The notes under the pieces: model-generated | Seen by the model: only the letters and a program-made list of their open reading frames with translations | Databases searched by the model: none | What the model was told of the DNA's origin: nothing | Origin: Gallaecimonas kandeliae | Lineage (GTDB): Bacteria; Pseudomonadota; Gammaproteobacteria; Enterobacterales; Gallaecimonadaceae | Direction: 5' to 3' | DNA: 64,000 nucleotides | Assembly: GCF_030450055.1 (NCBI RefSeq) | Contig: NZ_CP118480.1 | Span: 434,001 to 498,000, forward strand | Translations under genes and position numbers: made by a program | In this document: positions 43,462 through 53,544 of the stretch, piece by piece | Layout of the letters: each line of letters begins with the position of its first letter | How positions within the stretch are numbered: position 1 is the stretch's first letter

Positions 43462-44934
43462 ATGGGCTCGAGCTGGCGCCAGCAATGGTTCTCCAACCCC
43501 CGTAACGATATTCTCTCCGGCCTGGTGGTGGCCCTGGCGCTGATACCGGAGGCCATCGCCTTCTCCATCATCGCCGGTGTCGACCCCAAGGTGGGCCTCT
43601 ACGCTTCCTTCTGTATCGCCGTGACCACCGCCTTTGCCGGTGGCCGTCCGGCCATGATCTCCGCTGCCACAGGAGCCATGGCCCTGGTGATGACCACCCT
43701 GGTCAAGGACCATGGCCTCCAGTACCTGCTGGCGACCACCTTGCTGACTGGCGTCTTCCAGATAGTGGCCGGCATGCTCAAGCTGGGCTCCTTGATGCGC
43801 TTCGTGTCCCGCGCCGTGGTCACAGGTTTCGTCAACGCCCTGGCTATCCTCATCTTCATGGCCCAGCTGCCTGAGCTGACCCATGTGACCTGGGTGGTCT
43901 ACGCCATGACGGCGGGTGGCCTGGCCATCATCTACCTCTTCCCCTACGTCACCAAGGCGGTGCCGTCGCCCCTGGTCTGTATCCTGGTGCTGACGGCCCT
44001 GTCCATCTACCTGGGGCTGGACATCCATACCGTCGGTGACATGGGCGCCCTGCCGGACAGCCTGCCGGTGTTCCTGCTGCCGAACGTGCCTTTCAACCTG
44101 GACACCCTGGCCATCATTGCGCCCTACGCCTTGGCCCTGGCTGTGGTGGGACTGCTGGAATCCATGATGACCGCCACCATAGTGGACGATTTCACCGATA
44201 CCGACAGCGACAAGAACCGCGAATGCCGCGGCCAAGGCATGGCCAACATAGTGGCCGGCTTTTTAGGCGGCATGGCCGGCTGCGCCATGATTGGCCAGTC
44301 GGTCATCAACGTGAAGTCCGGCGGCCGTACCCGGCTCTCGACCCTGGTGGCCGGTGTCTTTTTGCTGATCCTGGTGGTCTTCCTCGGTGACTGGGTGGCC
44401 AAGATCCCCATGGCCGCCCTGGTGGCCGTCATGATCATGGTGTCTATCGGTACCTTCAGCTGGGCCTCCATCCGCGATCTGAAGAAGAACCCGCCCAGCA
44501 CCTCCATCGTAATGCTGGCGACGGTAGCTGCCGTAGTGGCCACTCACAACCTGGCCATAGGAGTGCTACTGGGGGTGTTGCTGTCTGCCTTGTTCTTTGC
44601 CAACAAGGTCGGCAAGGTGTTGCATGTGGGCAGTCGCCAAGAAGGCGAGCTGCGCGAGTATGACGTAGTAGGGCAGGTGTTCTTCGCCTCCAGCGACGCC
44701 TTCGTCAGGGCCTTCGACTTCAAGGAAGCGGTGGCCAAGGTGCGTATCGACGTCAGCCGTGCCCATTTCTGGGATCTGACCGCCGTTGGCGCCTTGGACA
44801 AGATAGTGCTGAAGCTGCGCCGTGAAGGCGCCCAGGTGGAAGTGATTGGCCTCAATGAAGCCAGCGCCACCCTGGTGGACAGGTTCGCCGTCCACGACAA
44901 GGCGAGCGACGTTGAAAAACTGATGGGGCACTAA
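43462..44934 (+). CDS. SulP-family anion transporter
   Basis: This is a SLC26/SulP transporter of 490 residues with 10 or more membrane segments (starting at [21 protein letters not shown]) and a C-terminal STAS domain (about 390-490, [22 protein letters not shown]). Members carry sulfate, bicarbonate, or dicarboxylates; the substrate cannot be read from the sequence. A universal stress protein gene follows within 11 bases, so the two are likely one operon, perhaps with the stress protein regulating transport. Confidence 0.93.
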   Translation: MGSSWRQQWFSNPRNDILSGLVVALALIPEAIAFSIIAGVDPKVGLYASFCIAVTTAFAGGRPAMISAATGAMALVMTTLVKDHGLQYLLATTLLTGVFQIVAGMLKLGSLMRFVSRAVVTGFVNALAILIFMAQLPELTHVTWVVYAMTAGGLAIIYLFPYVTKAVPSPLVCILVLTALSIYLGLDIHTVGDMGALPDSLPVFLLPNVPFNLDTLAIIAPYALALAVVGLLESMMTATIVDDFTDTDSDKNRECRGQGMANIVAGFLGGMAGCAMIGQSVINVKSGGRTRLSTLVAGVFLLILVVFLGDWVAKIPMAALVAVMIMVSIGTFSWASIRDLKKNPPSTSIVMLATVAAVVATHNLAIGVLLGVLLSALFFANKVGKVLHVGSRQEGELREYDVVGQVFFASSDAFVRAFDFKEAVAKVRIDVSRAHFWDLTAVGALDKIVLKLRREGAQVEVIGLNEASATLVDRFAVHDKASDVEKLMGH

Positions 44935-44944
44935 GGAGAGAATG

Positions 44945-45793
44945 ATGACCACAGAAGTCATGGCCTGCATCGACGGTGCCCGGCACAGCGACAGTATCTG
45001 CCAATATGCGGCCTGGTCGGCCGGGCAGTTGTCCGCTCCCCTGACCCTGCTGCACGTACTGGATCACAGCCATGGCCAACACGGCGGCGATTTCAGCGGT
45101 GCCATTGGCCTGGGTGCCCAGGAAAGTCTCATCGAAGAAATGGCTAGGCTCGACGAGCAGCGCTCAAAACTGGCCATGGAGCAGGGCAAGCTGATGCTGG
45201 AAGCCGCCAGGGAGCAGCTGACAGGCCAAGGGCTGGCAGACGTCTCGGTGCGCCAGCGCCACGGTGAGCTGGTGGCCAGCCTCAAGGAGCTGGAACCCCA
45301 GACCCGGCTCTGGGTGCTGGGCAAGCATGGCGCCTCAGAAGAGGCTGAAGGCCTTGGCGTGCATGTCGAACGTATCGTCCGCGCCCTGAGCCAGCCGGTG
45401 CTGCTGGCCCCCGATAGCTTCAAGGCGCCCCAGTCGGTGTTGATCGCCTTCGACGGCTCCGCCACCACCCGTAAGCTGGTGGAAGTGGTGGCCCGCAGCC
45501 CGCTGTTCAAGGGGTTGCCTTGCCATGTAGTGATGGTCGGTGACGACAGCGAAGACCATCAGGTACAGCTCAAGTGGGCCCTGGCCCAGCTGACCCTCGA
45601 AGGGCACCAGTGCCAAGGGGCTGTCATCAAGGGTGAGGTGGACAAGGTGCTGCACCAATACCGGGATGAAAACGCCTTGGACCTGCTGGTGATGGGGGCC
45701 TACGGCCACTCGCGTATTCGCCAGCTCCTGCTGGGTTCCACCACCACGACCATGCTGAGGCAAAGCCAGGTGCCGGTGTTGTTGCTGAGATAA
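44945..45793 (+). CDS. Tandem universal stress protein (UspA family)
   Basis: This 282-residue cytoplasmic protein carries two Usp domains. The second ends with the ATP-binding signature (GAYGHSRIRQLLLGSTTTTML), while the first has a degenerate version (LGKHGASEEAEGLG). The ATG at 44945 is preferred to the adjacent ATG at 44942 because GGAG is six bases away rather than three. It follows the SulP gene at 10 bases and ends at a terminator, suggesting a two-gene operon. Confidence 0.92.
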   Translation: MTTEVMACIDGARHSDSICQYAAWSAGQLSAPLTLLHVLDHSHGQHGGDFSGAIGLGAQESLIEEMARLDEQRSKLAMEQGKLMLEAAREQLTGQGLADVSVRQRHGELVASLKELEPQTRLWVLGKHGASEEAEGLGVHVERIVRALSQPVLLAPDSFKAPQSVLIAFDGSATTRKLVEVVARSPLFKGLPCHVVMVGDDSEDHQVQLKWALAQLTLEGHQCQGAVIKGEVDKVLHQYRDENALDLLVMGAYGHSRIRQLLLGSTTTTMLRQSQVPVLLLR

Positions 45794-45820
45794 AAAGCGC
45801 GGCCAGGGGCCGCGTTTTTT
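45792..45820 (+). terminator. usp terminator
   Basis: Stem CGCGGCC and GGCCGCG with loop AGG, extended by AAAAAG and TTTTTT, begins at the usp stop codon. It ends the SulP-usp operon. Confidence 0.9.
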
Positions 45821-45841
45821 ATCTATCAAAGGGGCCTGTAG

Positions 45842-45867
45842 GGTGGGTTAAGCGAAGCGAACCCACC
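45842..45867. repeat. Short palindromic intergenic element
   Basis: GGTGGGTT (45842-45849) and AACCCACC (45860-45867) form a perfect 8-bp stem around an AAGCGAAGCG loop, in a form I recognise as a widespread dispersed palindrome in proteobacterial intergenic DNA. A diverged pair of direct repeats built on GGCGCAATGC follows at 45892-45910 and 45935-45953. No gene is supported between 45821 and 45963. Confidence 0.6.
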
Positions 45868-45963
45868 ATGGGCCTTCGGGCTATACCTTTTGGGCGCAAT
45901 GCTTTGGCAGGCCTGGCAACCGGGGCCATGCCCCTTGGCGCAATGCCTTGCAGTTATGGCGCC

Positions 45964-47093
<1,130 letters not shown>

Positions 47094-47498
47094 ATGAAGA
47101 AACAACAAGGCTTTACCTTGATCGAATTGATGATCGTAGTAGCGATCGTCGGTATCCTGGCCGCCATCGCCCTGCCGGCTTACAAAACCTATACGGAAAA
47201 GGCTAAATTCTCTGAAGTCGTAGCAGCAACTGGTGCTCTCAAAACCCAGGTTGAAGTATGCGTCCAAACAGGTACAGCAATCGCTTCTTGTTCTGCAAGC
47301 AACACTGGAGCTGCAGATGCTACGCATGTGGCTTCAGTCGACTGGGATGCGGCTAACGCCATGATTAAAGCAGTTGGCACTGCAGATGTTGGTAGTGCTA
47401 CTTACAATCTCAAAGCCACTCAGACCGCAAATAATTCTGTAACATGGGCTGTAGATGCTAGTTCAACCTGCCTTACCCAAGGCCTCTGTAACCAGTAA
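47094..47498 (+). CDS. pilA: Type IV major pilin
   Basis: This is a type IVa prepilin of 134 residues. The short leader MKKQQG ends at the PilD cleavage site, followed by [24 protein letters not shown], where Phe7 becomes the N-methylated first residue and Glu11 is the conserved Glu5. Four cysteines (56, 66, 126, 132) include the C-terminal pair that closes the D-region. Base composition is unlike most of the window: 42-53% G+C in the four lines I counted. The ATG at 47094 has AGAGGGGA upstream. Confidence 0.96.
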   Translation: MKKQQGFTLIELMIVVAIVGILAAIALPAYKTYTEKAKFSEVVAATGALKTQVEVCVQTGTAIASCSASNTGAADATHVASVDWDAANAMIKAVGTADVGSATYNLKATQTANNSVTWAVDASSTCLTQGLCNQ

Positions 47499-47506
47499 TG
47501 TTATCA

Positions 47507-47533
47507 GGAGAAGGGAGTTTTACTCCCTTCTCC
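47507..47533 (+). terminator. pilA 3' hairpin
   Basis: A perfect 12-bp stem GGAGAAGGGAGT / ACTCCCTTCTCC with loop TTT lies nine bases after pilA. No T-run follows, so it may only partly stop transcription or stabilise the abundant pilin message while allowing some read-through to pilB. Confidence 0.72.
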
Positions 47534-47555
47534 ATTAACCTGGCCACTCTTTTAA

Positions 47556-49271
47556 ATGTCCGGATTCTTACCTGTTGCCAAAGGCACCCTTGCCCTGCTG
47601 CTTAGGCGAGGCAAGATCACCCAGGCCAAGGCCGAGGAACTGCTTAAGGAAAACCATTCCGGGCTGCTTCCCCTCTTCGACGTCCTCAAGAAATCCGAGC
47701 TGAGCAGCGAGGCCTTTGCCGGTTTCCTCTCAGAGCAGTACGGCTTGCCCATCTTCGACTTGAGCAAGTTCGACCTCGACACCATCCCCAGTACGCTTTT
47801 GAATGAGCAGCTTATTCAAAAGCATTCTGTGCTGCCGCTCTTCAAGCGCCAAAACCGTATCTTTATCGCTACCGCCGATCCCAGCAACCAGTCGGCCCTG
47901 GAAGATTTCCGTTTCAACCTACGTCTGCCAACAGAGCCCGTGTTGGTCAATGCCGACGAACTGGCAAAGGCCATCGACAAGCTCTTGGAGCGGACCGGCG
48001 GCAACATGCTGGACGTGGGGGACGTCAAGGACTCCGAGCTGGCGGACCTGGTGGTGGATGACAGCGAGGACAGGGACCAGGACCTCAGCGCCACAGGCAA
48101 GGAAGACGATGCCCCTATCGTCATCTATGTCAATAAATTGCTGATGGATGCCATCCGCAAAGGCGCCTCTGACCTTCACTTCGAACCCTACGAGAAGAGC
48201 TACCGGGTCCGCTTTCGCATCGACGGTATCTTGCATGAAGTGGCGGCGCCTCCCGTATCCGTTGCCAACCGGCTGGCAGCCCGCATCAAGGTCATGTCCA
48301 AGCTCGACATCGCCGAGCGGCGTATTCCACAGGATGGCCGTATCAAACTGCGCCTGAGTCGCAAGAAGGCCATCGATTTCCGCGTCTCGACCCTACCCAC
48401 CCTCTGGGGTGAGAAGATCGTCATGCGTATCCTCGACTCCAGCTCGGCACAGCTCGGTATCGACATGCTGGGCTACGAGCCGGACCAAAAGAAAATGTAC
48501 CTCGAGGCCCTTGCCAAGCCCCAGGGCATGATACTGGTGACGGGCCCTACAGGGTCAGGTAAGACGGTCTCCCTTTATACGGGCCTCAATATCCTCAACA
48601 CCGAGGAACGCAACATCTCCACGGCCGAAGATCCGGTGGAGATCAACCTGCCCGGGGTCAACCAAGTGCAGATCCACGCCAAGGCCGGTATGACCTTCGC
48701 CTCTGCCCTACGGGCTTTTTTGCGCCAGGATCCTGACGTCATCATGGTAGGGGAAATAAGGGACCTGGAAACGGCGGAGATCTCCATCAAGGCGGCCCAG
48801 ACAGGCCACCTGGTGCTCTCGACCCTGCATACCAACTCGGCATCAGAGACCCTGACCCGTTTGATGAACATGGGGGTGCCGCCATACAACATCGCCTCCA
48901 GCGTGACCCTGGTCATAGCCCAGCGCCTTGGACGCCGGCTCTGTCCCGTTTGCAAGCAGGCGGAGCAACTACCGAAAGATGAGCTGTTCCGCCAAGGCTT
49001 CAGCCCCAAGCAGATCGAAGAAGGCTTTACCCTCTTCCGTCCTGTAGGCTGCAGCGAGTGCACAGGCGGCTACAAGGGAAGGGTGGGTATCTACGAGACC
49101 ATGCCCATGACCGAAGCCATCGCCAAGATCATCATGGAGGGAGGCAACTCCCTGGACATCGCCGCCCAGGCCCAGCGGGAAGGGGTCAGGAACCTGCGCC
49201 AGGCCGGTTTGGAAAAGGCCCGGCAGGGGGTGACTTCCCTGGCCGAGGTTAATCGCATCACCAGCTACTAA
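47556..49271 (+). CDS. pilB: Type IV pilus assembly ATPase PilB
   Basis: PilB is the hexameric motor that powers pilus extension. It has 571 residues: an N-terminal MshEN domain, then the GspE-like ATPase with Walker A GPTGSGKT (330-337), the Asp-rich box (TAEDPVEI), Walker [13 protein letters not shown], the His box ([14 protein letters not shown]) and the zinc tetracysteine motif CPVC ... CSEC near the end. pilC follows after nine bases. Confidence 0.97.
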   Translation: MSGFLPVAKGTLALLLRRGKITQAKAEELLKENHSGLLPLFDVLKKSELSSEAFAGFLSEQYGLPIFDLSKFDLDTIPSTLLNEQLIQKHSVLPLFKRQNRIFIATADPSNQSALEDFRFNLRLPTEPVLVNADELAKAIDKLLERTGGNMLDVGDVKDSELADLVVDDSEDRDQDLSATGKEDDAPIVIYVNKLLMDAIRKGASDLHFEPYEKSYRVRFRIDGILHEVAAPPVSVANRLAARIKVMSKLDIAERRIPQDGRIKLRLSRKKAIDFRVSTLPTLWGEKIVMRILDSSSAQLGIDMLGYEPDQKKMYLEALAKPQGMILVTGPTGSGKTVSLYTGLNILNTEERNISTAEDPVEINLPGVNQVQIHAKAGMTFASALRAFLRQDPDVIMVGEIRDLETAEISIKAAQTGHLVLSTLHTNSASETLTRLMNMGVPPYNIASSVTLVIAQRLGRRLCPVCKQAEQLPKDELFRQGFSPKQIEEGFTLFRPVGCSECTGGYKGRVGIYETMPMTEAIAKIIMEGGNSLDIAAQAQREGVRNLRQAGLEKARQGVTSLAEVNRITSY

Positions 49272-49280
49272 GGAATTGCC

Positions 49281-50522
49281 ATGGCAACCGCAGCAGCCAA
49301 GAGAAAGATTGATACCCAGAAGCTGGAGATCTTCGTCTGGAAAGGCCTCAACCGCCGAGGCGAAAAGGTCGAAGGGGAGATGACAGGGGTCAGGATCAAC
49401 GACATCAAGGCCCAGCTCCGTGCCCAGGGCATTACCCCCAAGGAAGTCAAGCGCAAACCCAAGTCACTGTTTTCCTTTGGCCAGAAGATAGACATGGCCG
49501 ACATCGCGGCCATGACCCGCCAGCTCTCCACCATGCTGGGGGCTGGTGTGCCCCTGGTGCAGTCATTGGATATCATCGCCAAGGGCAACAAGAAGGACGC
49601 TGTGCGGGAGATGATGGTCAAGATCAGCGCCGACGTCCAGGGCGGGACCCTGCTCTCTGAAGCCCTGGCCAAGTACCCCCTCTATTTCGATTCACTCTAT
49701 CGAGATCTGGTGGCAGCGGGGGAGCATGCCGGTGCCATGGAGACCATGTTCGATCGCATTGCCACCTACAAGGAGAAACAGGAGGAGCTGAAGGCCAAGA
49801 TCAAGAAGGCGCTCTTCTATCCTTCCGCCATCGTCTTCGTCGCCATAGTGGTAATGGCCATACTGCTGATCTTCGTGGTACCTCAGTTTGAGGATATCTT
49901 CCATTCCTTCGGTGCCGAGCTGCCGGCCTTTACCCGCCTCTGGATAAGCCTATCCCATGCGGTGCAGAGTTCCTGGTATATCATTTTGGCCGTGATCCTG
50001 GCGATTGCTTTTGCCTTCCGCTCCATGCATCGCAAGTCCCAGGATGTCAGGGACAAGACAGACAGGTTCATACTGCGGATCCCCATAGTGGGTCCCATAT
50101 TGCACAAGGCCTCCCTTGCCCGTTTTGCTCGTACCCTGGCTACGACCTTTGCTGCAGGCGTGCCCCTGATTGATGGCCTGGCCTCCAGTGCCGGCGCTTC
50201 CGGCAATGCACTTTACCGGGACGCCATCCTCAAGGTGCGCCGGGAAGTGGAGACCGGCATGCAAATGAACGTGGCCATGCGCACCACCCAGGTCTTTCCA
50301 GAGATGATCATCCAGATGGTGATGATCGGGGAGGAGTCCGGCTCCATAGACGAGATGATGTCCAAGGTGGCCAGCATCTATGAGCGGGAAGTGGACGATG
50401 CCGTGGACGGCCTGATGAGCCTGCTGGAGCCAGCCATCATGATAGTACTGGGTCCTATCATCGGCGGCCTGGTCGTGGCAATGTATCTGCCGATCTTCCA
50501 GTTGGGACAAGTGGTGCATTGA
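49281..50522 (+). CDS. pilC: Type IV pilus platform protein PilC
   Basis: PilC is the inner-membrane platform that couples PilB to pilin insertion. It has 413 residues with two repeated GspF domains, each ending in membrane helices; the third helix is at the C-terminus (VLGPIIGGLVVAMYLPIFQLG). The family segments TRQLSTMLGAGVPLVQSLDI and FARTLATTFAAGVPLIDGL mark the two domains. It lies between pilB and pilD. Confidence 0.96.
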   Translation: MATAAAKRKIDTQKLEIFVWKGLNRRGEKVEGEMTGVRINDIKAQLRAQGITPKEVKRKPKSLFSFGQKIDMADIAAMTRQLSTMLGAGVPLVQSLDIIAKGNKKDAVREMMVKISADVQGGTLLSEALAKYPLYFDSLYRDLVAAGEHAGAMETMFDRIATYKEKQEELKAKIKKALFYPSAIVFVAIVVMAILLIFVVPQFEDIFHSFGAELPAFTRLWISLSHAVQSSWYIILAVILAIAFAFRSMHRKSQDVRDKTDRFILRIPIVGPILHKASLARFARTLATTFAAGVPLIDGLASSAGASGNALYRDAILKVRREVETGMQMNVAMRTTQVFPEMIIQMVMIGEESGSIDEMMSKVASIYEREVDDAVDGLMSLLEPAIMIVLGPIIGGLVVAMYLPIFQLGQVVH

Positions 50523-50527
50523 TAGCT

Positions 50528-51391
50528 ATGCAGTTGATGGAATTCCTGGGCCGTGAGCCACTCTGGTTCACGGTCTTTGTTTTGGTATTCGGCCTCTTGG
50601 TGGGCAGTTTCCTCAATGTAGTCATCTACCGCCTGCCGGTGATGCTGGAGCGGCGCTGGCAGAGGGAGAGCCGGGAGCTTTTGGCATTGGAGCCTTTGGC
50701 CGACCAGGCCCCTTTCAACCTGATGGTGCCCCAGAGCCACTGCCCCAAGTGCCATGCTTCCGTTGCCTGGTACGACAATGTGCCGCTGCTCAGCTGGCTT
50801 ATCCTCAGGGGCCGTTGCCGCCACTGCAAGGTGGCCATACCGGTACGCTATCCCCTGGTGGAGCTGGTGACTGGCCTGATGTCAGGGGCCGTGGCCTGGT
50901 ATTTTGGCCCAAACTGGCTGACCTTGGCTGCACTGCTCTTTACCTGGATATTGGTAGCCCTGACCTTTATCGATGCCGACACCATGTTGCTGCCGGATGA
51001 CCTTACCCTGCCGCTGCTCTGGGGTGGCCTACTGCTGAGCCTCTACGGCGGCTTGGTGACCCCCCAACAGGCGATTCTGGGTGCCAGCCTGGGCTACCTT
51101 TCTCTTTGGTCCGTTTACTGGGCCTTCAAACTGCTGACCGGCAAGGAAGGCATGGGCTACGGCGACTTCAAGCTGCTGGCGGCCTTGGGGGCCTGGCTTG
51201 GGCCTTGGATGTTGCCGCAGATCATCTTGCTGTCTTCCATCTTTGGTGTGCTCTGGGGCATCTACAGCATGGTGCGCAAGAGCAGCGGCAGCATGCCCAT
51301 GCCTTTCGGGCCCTTCCTGGCTGCCGCCGGCTGGGTGGCCTTGATCTGGGGCCAGGCCATCAACGACTGGTACCTGGGGATGTTGCATTGA
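50528..51391 (+). CDS. pilD: Prepilin peptidase PilD
   Basis: PilD cleaves and N-methylates type IV prepilins (and type II pseudopilins). From the ATG at 50528 it has 287 residues with about eight membrane helices. The aspartyl-protease pair is in IDADTMLLPDD and GYGDFKLLAALGAWLG. The cytoplasmic loop has the zinc cysteine pairs CPKC and CRHC. A TTG at 50519 overlapping the pilC stop could add three residues; neither start has a strong ribosome site. Confidence 0.95.
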   Translation: MQLMEFLGREPLWFTVFVLVFGLLVGSFLNVVIYRLPVMLERRWQRESRELLALEPLADQAPFNLMVPQSHCPKCHASVAWYDNVPLLSWLILRGRCRHCKVAIPVRYPLVELVTGLMSGAVAWYFGPNWLTLAALLFTWILVALTFIDADTMLLPDDLTLPLLWGGLLLSLYGGLVTPQQAILGASLGYLSLWSVYWAFKLLTGKEGMGYGDFKLLAALGAWLGPWMLPQIILLSSIFGVLWGIYSMVRKSSGSMPMPFGPFLAAAGWVALIWGQAINDWYLGMLH

Positions 51392-51990
51392 GCTTCGTCG
51401 TCGGCCTCACCGGCGGCATTGGCTCGGGCAAGAGTACTGTCGCCGACCTCTTTGCCGAGTTGGGGATAACCCTGGTGGATGCCGACATCGTCGCCCGCCA
51501 GGTGGTGGAACCCGGCACCCCTGGCCTTGAGGCCATAGTGGAACATTTCGGCACCCGTGTATTGCAGGCTGACGGCCACCTCGACAGGGCCGCTCTACGC
51601 CAATTGGTGTTCAGTAATGAGAGTGAACGGCTCTGGCTCAACGCCCTGCTGCATCCCCTGATCCGCGAGGAGATGGCCCACCAGTTGGGTGCTGCCCAAA
51701 GCCCCTATGTGCTCTGGGTTGTGCCGCTGCTGATCGAAAACGGTCTCTACCAGGACTGTGACCAGGTGCTGGTGGTGGACGCTTCTCCCGAGTTGCAGCG
51801 TCAGCGGGTCTTGGCCCGTGACAAGACGGCGGACGCCGAGGCCATCATGGCCCGCCAGTTGGAGAGGAACGAACGCCTCAAGCACGCCACCCAGGTGTTG
51901 GACAACAGCGGCGATCTGGTCCAGTTGAAAGCGCAAGTTCAGCTTCTACATCGCCAATACCTGTCGATGGCCCAGCAAAAAAGGCTATGA
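51388..51990 (+). CDS. coaE: Dephospho-CoA kinase
   Basis: CoaE phosphorylates dephospho-CoA in the last step of coenzyme A synthesis. Read from a TTG at 51388 it has 200 residues (E. coli 206). The P-loop GLTGGIGSGKST follows within six residues, exactly as in the family, and the TTG overlaps the pilD stop (TTGA). No ATG or GTG is available at the right place; the frame is open upstream but lies inside pilD. The DADIVARQVVEPG segment is also typical. Confidence 0.92.
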   Translation: MSFVVGLTGGIGSGKSTVADLFAELGITLVDADIVARQVVEPGTPGLEAIVEHFGTRVLQADGHLDRAALRQLVFSNESERLWLNALLHPLIREEMAHQLGAAQSPYVLWVVPLLIENGLYQDCDQVLVVDASPELQRQRVLARDKTADAEAIMARQLERNERLKHATQVLDNSGDLVQLKAQVQLLHRQYLSMAQQKRL

Positions 51991-52021
51991 TTAATCCGAC
52001 CTTTTTCATAATGCCTTATTC

Positions 52022-52759
52022 ATGGAACGCCAGTTCGAGTTTCCCCTTTCCGAGAAGTTTCGCGCCTACCTGAGGCTGGACTACCTGCTGCGGCGCCTGT
52101 TCAAGGCGGCCGACAATGCCGAGTGGCCCTTCTTTACCGCCCTTTTCGATCTCCTGGACGTATTGGAACGGGGCGACATCAAGGCCGATCTCATCAAGGA
52201 TCTTGAAAGGGTTACTGAACAACTGAACCGTTGGGCTGCTTTGCCTGGGGTCGATGCCGAGCGTCTGACGGGCCTCAGTCAAGAGTTGCAGTGTCACCGC
52301 CAATGGCTGCTGGGCCAAGCGCGCTTGCCGCCGTCCTGGCGGGATGATCCCCTGTTGATGGGCTTGAGGGCCCGTTTCAGCGTGGCCGGTGGCGATGCCC
52401 CCTTTGACCTGCCCCAACTCTGCTGCTGGCAGCAGCGCAGTGCCGTGTTGCGCCAGGCAGACGTTGCGGCTTGGCTGGACAAGGTTGAGCCTTTTGCCCG
52501 CGCCTTGGGCCTCTTCCTACATCTGGTCAGGGAAGGAGGGCGAGAGGAAGAGGTGGTGGCCCGCAACGGCTTTTTCCAGGCCAGCAGTGAACATCTGGTG
52601 CTGCTGCAGCTTGCCGGCCTGCCTCAGGACATCTACCCTAGCGTCTCCGGAAGCAGGGGCCGCTACACGGTAAGGCTGATGAAGCTGGGCGACGACGGTG
52701 AGTCCAGGGCCCTGGCCGAGGATCTGCCCCTGACACTTTGTCATTGCAGTTGGCAGTAG
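52022..52759 (+). CDS. zapD: Cell division protein ZapD
   Basis: ZapD binds the FtsZ C-terminal tail and bundles FtsZ protofilaments. It has 245 residues (E. coli 247) with the family start FEFPLSEKFRAYLRLDYLLRRL, a helical domain and the C-terminal beta domain (RGRYTVRLMKL). The coaE-zapD-yacG order is as in E. coli. Confidence 0.94.
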   Translation: MERQFEFPLSEKFRAYLRLDYLLRRLFKAADNAEWPFFTALFDLLDVLERGDIKADLIKDLERVTEQLNRWAALPGVDAERLTGLSQELQCHRQWLLGQARLPPSWRDDPLLMGLRARFSVAGGDAPFDLPQLCCWQQRSAVLRQADVAAWLDKVEPFARALGLFLHLVREGGREEEVVARNGFFQASSEHLVLLQLAGLPQDIYPSVSGSRGRYTVRLMKLGDDGESRALAEDLPLTLCHCSWQ

Positions 52760-52768
52760 GAGAGCGTT

Positions 52769-52942
52769 TTGGTAATCAAGTGTCCCATCTGTGGCAAGGA
52801 CGTCGAGTGGTCAGAAAAGAGCCCCTTCAGGCCTTTCTGTTCCAAGCGATGCCAGTTGATCGATCTGGGTGAATGGGCCTCTGGAGAGCGTGCCATACCT
52901 GCCGAGGAAGAATCCCCCTCCGAGCCGGACGAGTTCGAGTAA
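52769..52942 (+). CDS. yacG: DNA gyrase inhibitor YacG
   Basis: YacG is a very small zinc-finger protein (57 residues) that in E. coli binds GyrB and blocks DNA binding by gyrase. The four zinc cysteines are in CPICG and FCSKRCQL, with the family core [19 protein letters not shown] complete. The start is a TTG at 52769, preceded by AGGAGAG at a good distance. The acidic tail ([12 protein letters not shown]) is also typical. It lies ten bases after zapD. Confidence 0.9.
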   Translation: MVIKCPICGKDVEWSEKSPFRPFCSKRCQLIDLGEWASGERAIPAEEESPSEPDEFE

Positions 52943-53001
52943 TCGGCTTATTTTCAAGCAGTTGCTATGCTACATTGGGCCAAGATAGCTTGGAGTCTCC
53001 C

Positions 53002-53544
53002 ATGAGCAGCGACTGGTACCCCAAGGCCGTTAGGCAACCAAGCCCCCACCAGGACGACAGGCCTGCCGGGGCAGCCGCCGATCTGCTTGTGCTGCACAAC
53101 ATCAGCCTGCCCCCCAACGCCTTTGGGGCCGGCCATATCCAGCGTTTTTTTGCTGGCTCCCTGGATAGCACCTGCCACCCCTGGTTCGAACGCCTCAATG
53201 GCGTGCGGGTGTCGGCCCATTTCCTTATCGAGCGTAGCGGCGCCATCACCCAGTTCGTGCCCCTGTCCAAGCGGGCCTGGCATGCCGGCCTTTCCTATTT
53301 TCAGGGCCGTGAGCGCCTCAATGACTACAGTGTCGGCGTCGAACTGGAAGGGGCCGACCACCTGCCCTTTACCGCCGAGCAGTACCGGGCCTTGGCTGGG
53401 CTGAGCGGCTGGCTGTTTGAGCACAGCGAGATCGGACCAGGGCAGGTCACGGCCCATGAAACCATAGCCCCCTTCAGGAAAAGCGATCCCGGTCCCTTGT
53501 TCGACTGGCTCACCTATTATCGAGAACTGGAGTCTCGCCCATGA
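53002..53544 (+). CDS. ampD: 1,6-anhydro-MurNAc-L-Ala amidase AmpD
   Basis: AmpD is a cytoplasmic zinc amidase that recycles anhydro-muropeptides; loss of it derepresses AmpC-type beta-lactamases. From the ATG at 53002 it has 180 residues (E. coli 183). The zinc ligands His32, His152 and Asp162 and the catalytic Glu114 line up with His34, His154, Asp164 and Glu116 of E. coli. GGAG lies nine bases upstream. The open frame from 52873 is antiparallel-free but overlaps yacG. ampE overlaps by four bases. Confidence 0.96.
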   Translation: MSSDWYPKAVRQPSPHQDDRPAGAAADLLVLHNISLPPNAFGAGHIQRFFAGSLDSTCHPWFERLNGVRVSAHFLIERSGAITQFVPLSKRAWHAGLSYFQGRERLNDYSVGVELEGADHLPFTAEQYRALAGLSGWLFEHSEIGPGQVTAHETIAPFRKSDPGPLFDWLTYYRELESRP

